This document shows positions 5,909 through 6,538 of a stretch of DNA of 6,538 nt, piece after piece. Source of the stretch: Saprospiraceae bacterium. GTDB taxonomy: Bacteria; Bacteroidota; Bacteroidia; Chitinophagales; Saprospiraceae. Made by a program: the position numbers and the translations under genes. A model generated the notes under the pieces. That model made no database searches and was not told where the DNA came from. It worked only from the letters and a program-made list of their open reading frames with translations. The first letter of the stretch is position 1; every line of letters starts with the position of its first letter. The stretch lies in assembly GCA_013361075.1 (NCBI GenBank), contig JABWAJ010000324.1, forward strand, positions 1-6,538. Direction: 5' to 3'.

Positions 5909-5933
5909 TACAGGTGAATGGGTGGAAATAAGG

Positions 5934-6538
5934 TCACAAGGTTAGCCAATAATTCAGTTTCAGCGTCAAAGTTCGGTCTTTGGGGCCAAAAATGCCCTCT
6001 ACCCGGTAATTGTCAGTGTACACCAGAAAAAGATCAGACATGGGCGCAAACCGCCACTGCAACCGGCTGTTGATGTTGAAATTGTCGGCCTGGGTATTGT
6101 ATTGAAGAAAGGTAGTCCAAAACAACCGCGTTGAAAAATTGATTTCGGCCCGGGCAGTAGCCAGGGTCAGGTGCAAATTCCCGTAAGGCTCCGGCAGCCA
6201 GATGTCGTTCTGTTCAATGCCAACCGAAAAATTTCCCCAGGGCTGTGCACGCAGTTTCAAACTACCACGGTAGGTCAGTTTGGTGCCGTTGAAAAACTCA
6301 CCGTACACCACAAACCATTCCGTGCTCAGGTTTTTCCGGGTATCGGTGTTGAACTGTACGTTAAACTCGGTCATGTTATAGGAGGTGGCGGGCAACGGCG
6401 TTTCGGTCAGCGCAAACGGAAACAACAAGTCTACATAGTTGTTGTTGAGGCGAAACCGCAGCTGGCTGGTGTTTTTGAAAAAAATGAAATACCGGGCGCG
6501 GGTGTACCATTCGTTGAGCGTTCCATCCGGATTGAGCC
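5934..6538 (-). CDS. DUF5916-domain protein, C-terminal part
   Basis: This is the last 200 codons of a larger gene whose start lies beyond the right edge. The frame stays open to 6538, and no Met occurs before a TTG at 6428. The region upstream of that TTG continues the family pattern (DGTLNEWYTRARYFIFFKNT), so the TTG is not the real start. The fragment matches the C-terminal part of DUF5916 proteins, which usually carry an N-terminal CBM9-like carbohydrate-binding domain followed by a long beta-rich, probably outer-membrane barrel region. The evidence is alternating polar/aromatic strands, the phrase LQYNTQADNFNINSRLQW, then SDLFLVYTDNY and a terminal strand LTLKLNYWLTL. The role of the family is not established. 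It is on the same strand as the SDR operon, and its stop is 60 bp before the SDR start. It may be cotranscribed with it, since no terminator is visible between them. Confidence 0.85.
   Translation of the reverse strand, partial: LNPDGTLNEWYTRARYFIFFKNTSQLRFRLNNNYVDLLFPFALTETPLPATSYNMTEFNVQFNTDTRKNLSTEWFVVYGEFFNGTKLTYRGSLKLRAQPWGNFSVGIEQNDIWLPEPYGNLHLTLATARAEINFSTRLFWTTFLQYNTQADNFNINSRLQWRFAPMSDLFLVYTDNYRVEGIFGPKDRTLTLKLNYWLTL

Overview
The window looks like chromosomal DNA from a member of the Bacteroidota, plausibly the Saprospiria. The reasons are the gene families present (a GWxTD-domain secreted protein, a DUF5916 barrel protein, a LytS/LytTR two-component pair), the lack of clear Shine-Dalgarno sequences before the starts, and a near-perfect Bacteroidota-type promoter (TTTG-N19-TATATTTG). 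The lineage is inferred from family content, not from a marker gene. There are no rRNA or tRNA genes, CRISPR arrays, transposases or phage genes.

Layout from left to right. Positions 1-328 are non-coding as far as I can tell and end in a possible promoter and leader. Positions 329-1774 (+) encode an exported GWxTD-domain protein. Positions 1775-2212 are a 438-bp convergent intergenic region that is unusually rich in signals. It holds a strong 13-bp-stem terminator hairpin usable from both sides, a second hairpin, an 18-bp perfect palindrome, and a good leftward promoter that has no convincing gene after it. From 2213 to 5873 four genes lie on the minus strand, read right to left: a short-chain dehydrogenase (SDR), an alpha/beta hydrolase, a LytS-type membrane histidine kinase and a LytTR response regulator. 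The right edge (5934-6538, minus) is the C-terminal 200 codons of a DUF5916 protein that continues out of the window.

How the genes work together. The four minus-strand genes are packed tightly: TAATG at SDR/hydrolase, a 31-bp overlap (or a GTGA junction) at hydrolase/kinase, and a 9-base gap at kinase/regulator. They are therefore probably one transcript with coupled translation. The kinase and regulator form a complete phosphorelay, with the His, Asp and LytTR elements all present. The SDR and hydrolase retain full catalytic motifs. The SDR also has a hydrophobic/basic tail that suggests membrane contact and perhaps a lipid-like substrate. An enzyme pair fused genetically to a LytSR system is the most interesting biological unit here, but its substrate and signal cannot be read from sequence. 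The second point of interest is a possible leftward transcript of about 300 nt (about 2098 to 1797) in the convergent intergenic region.
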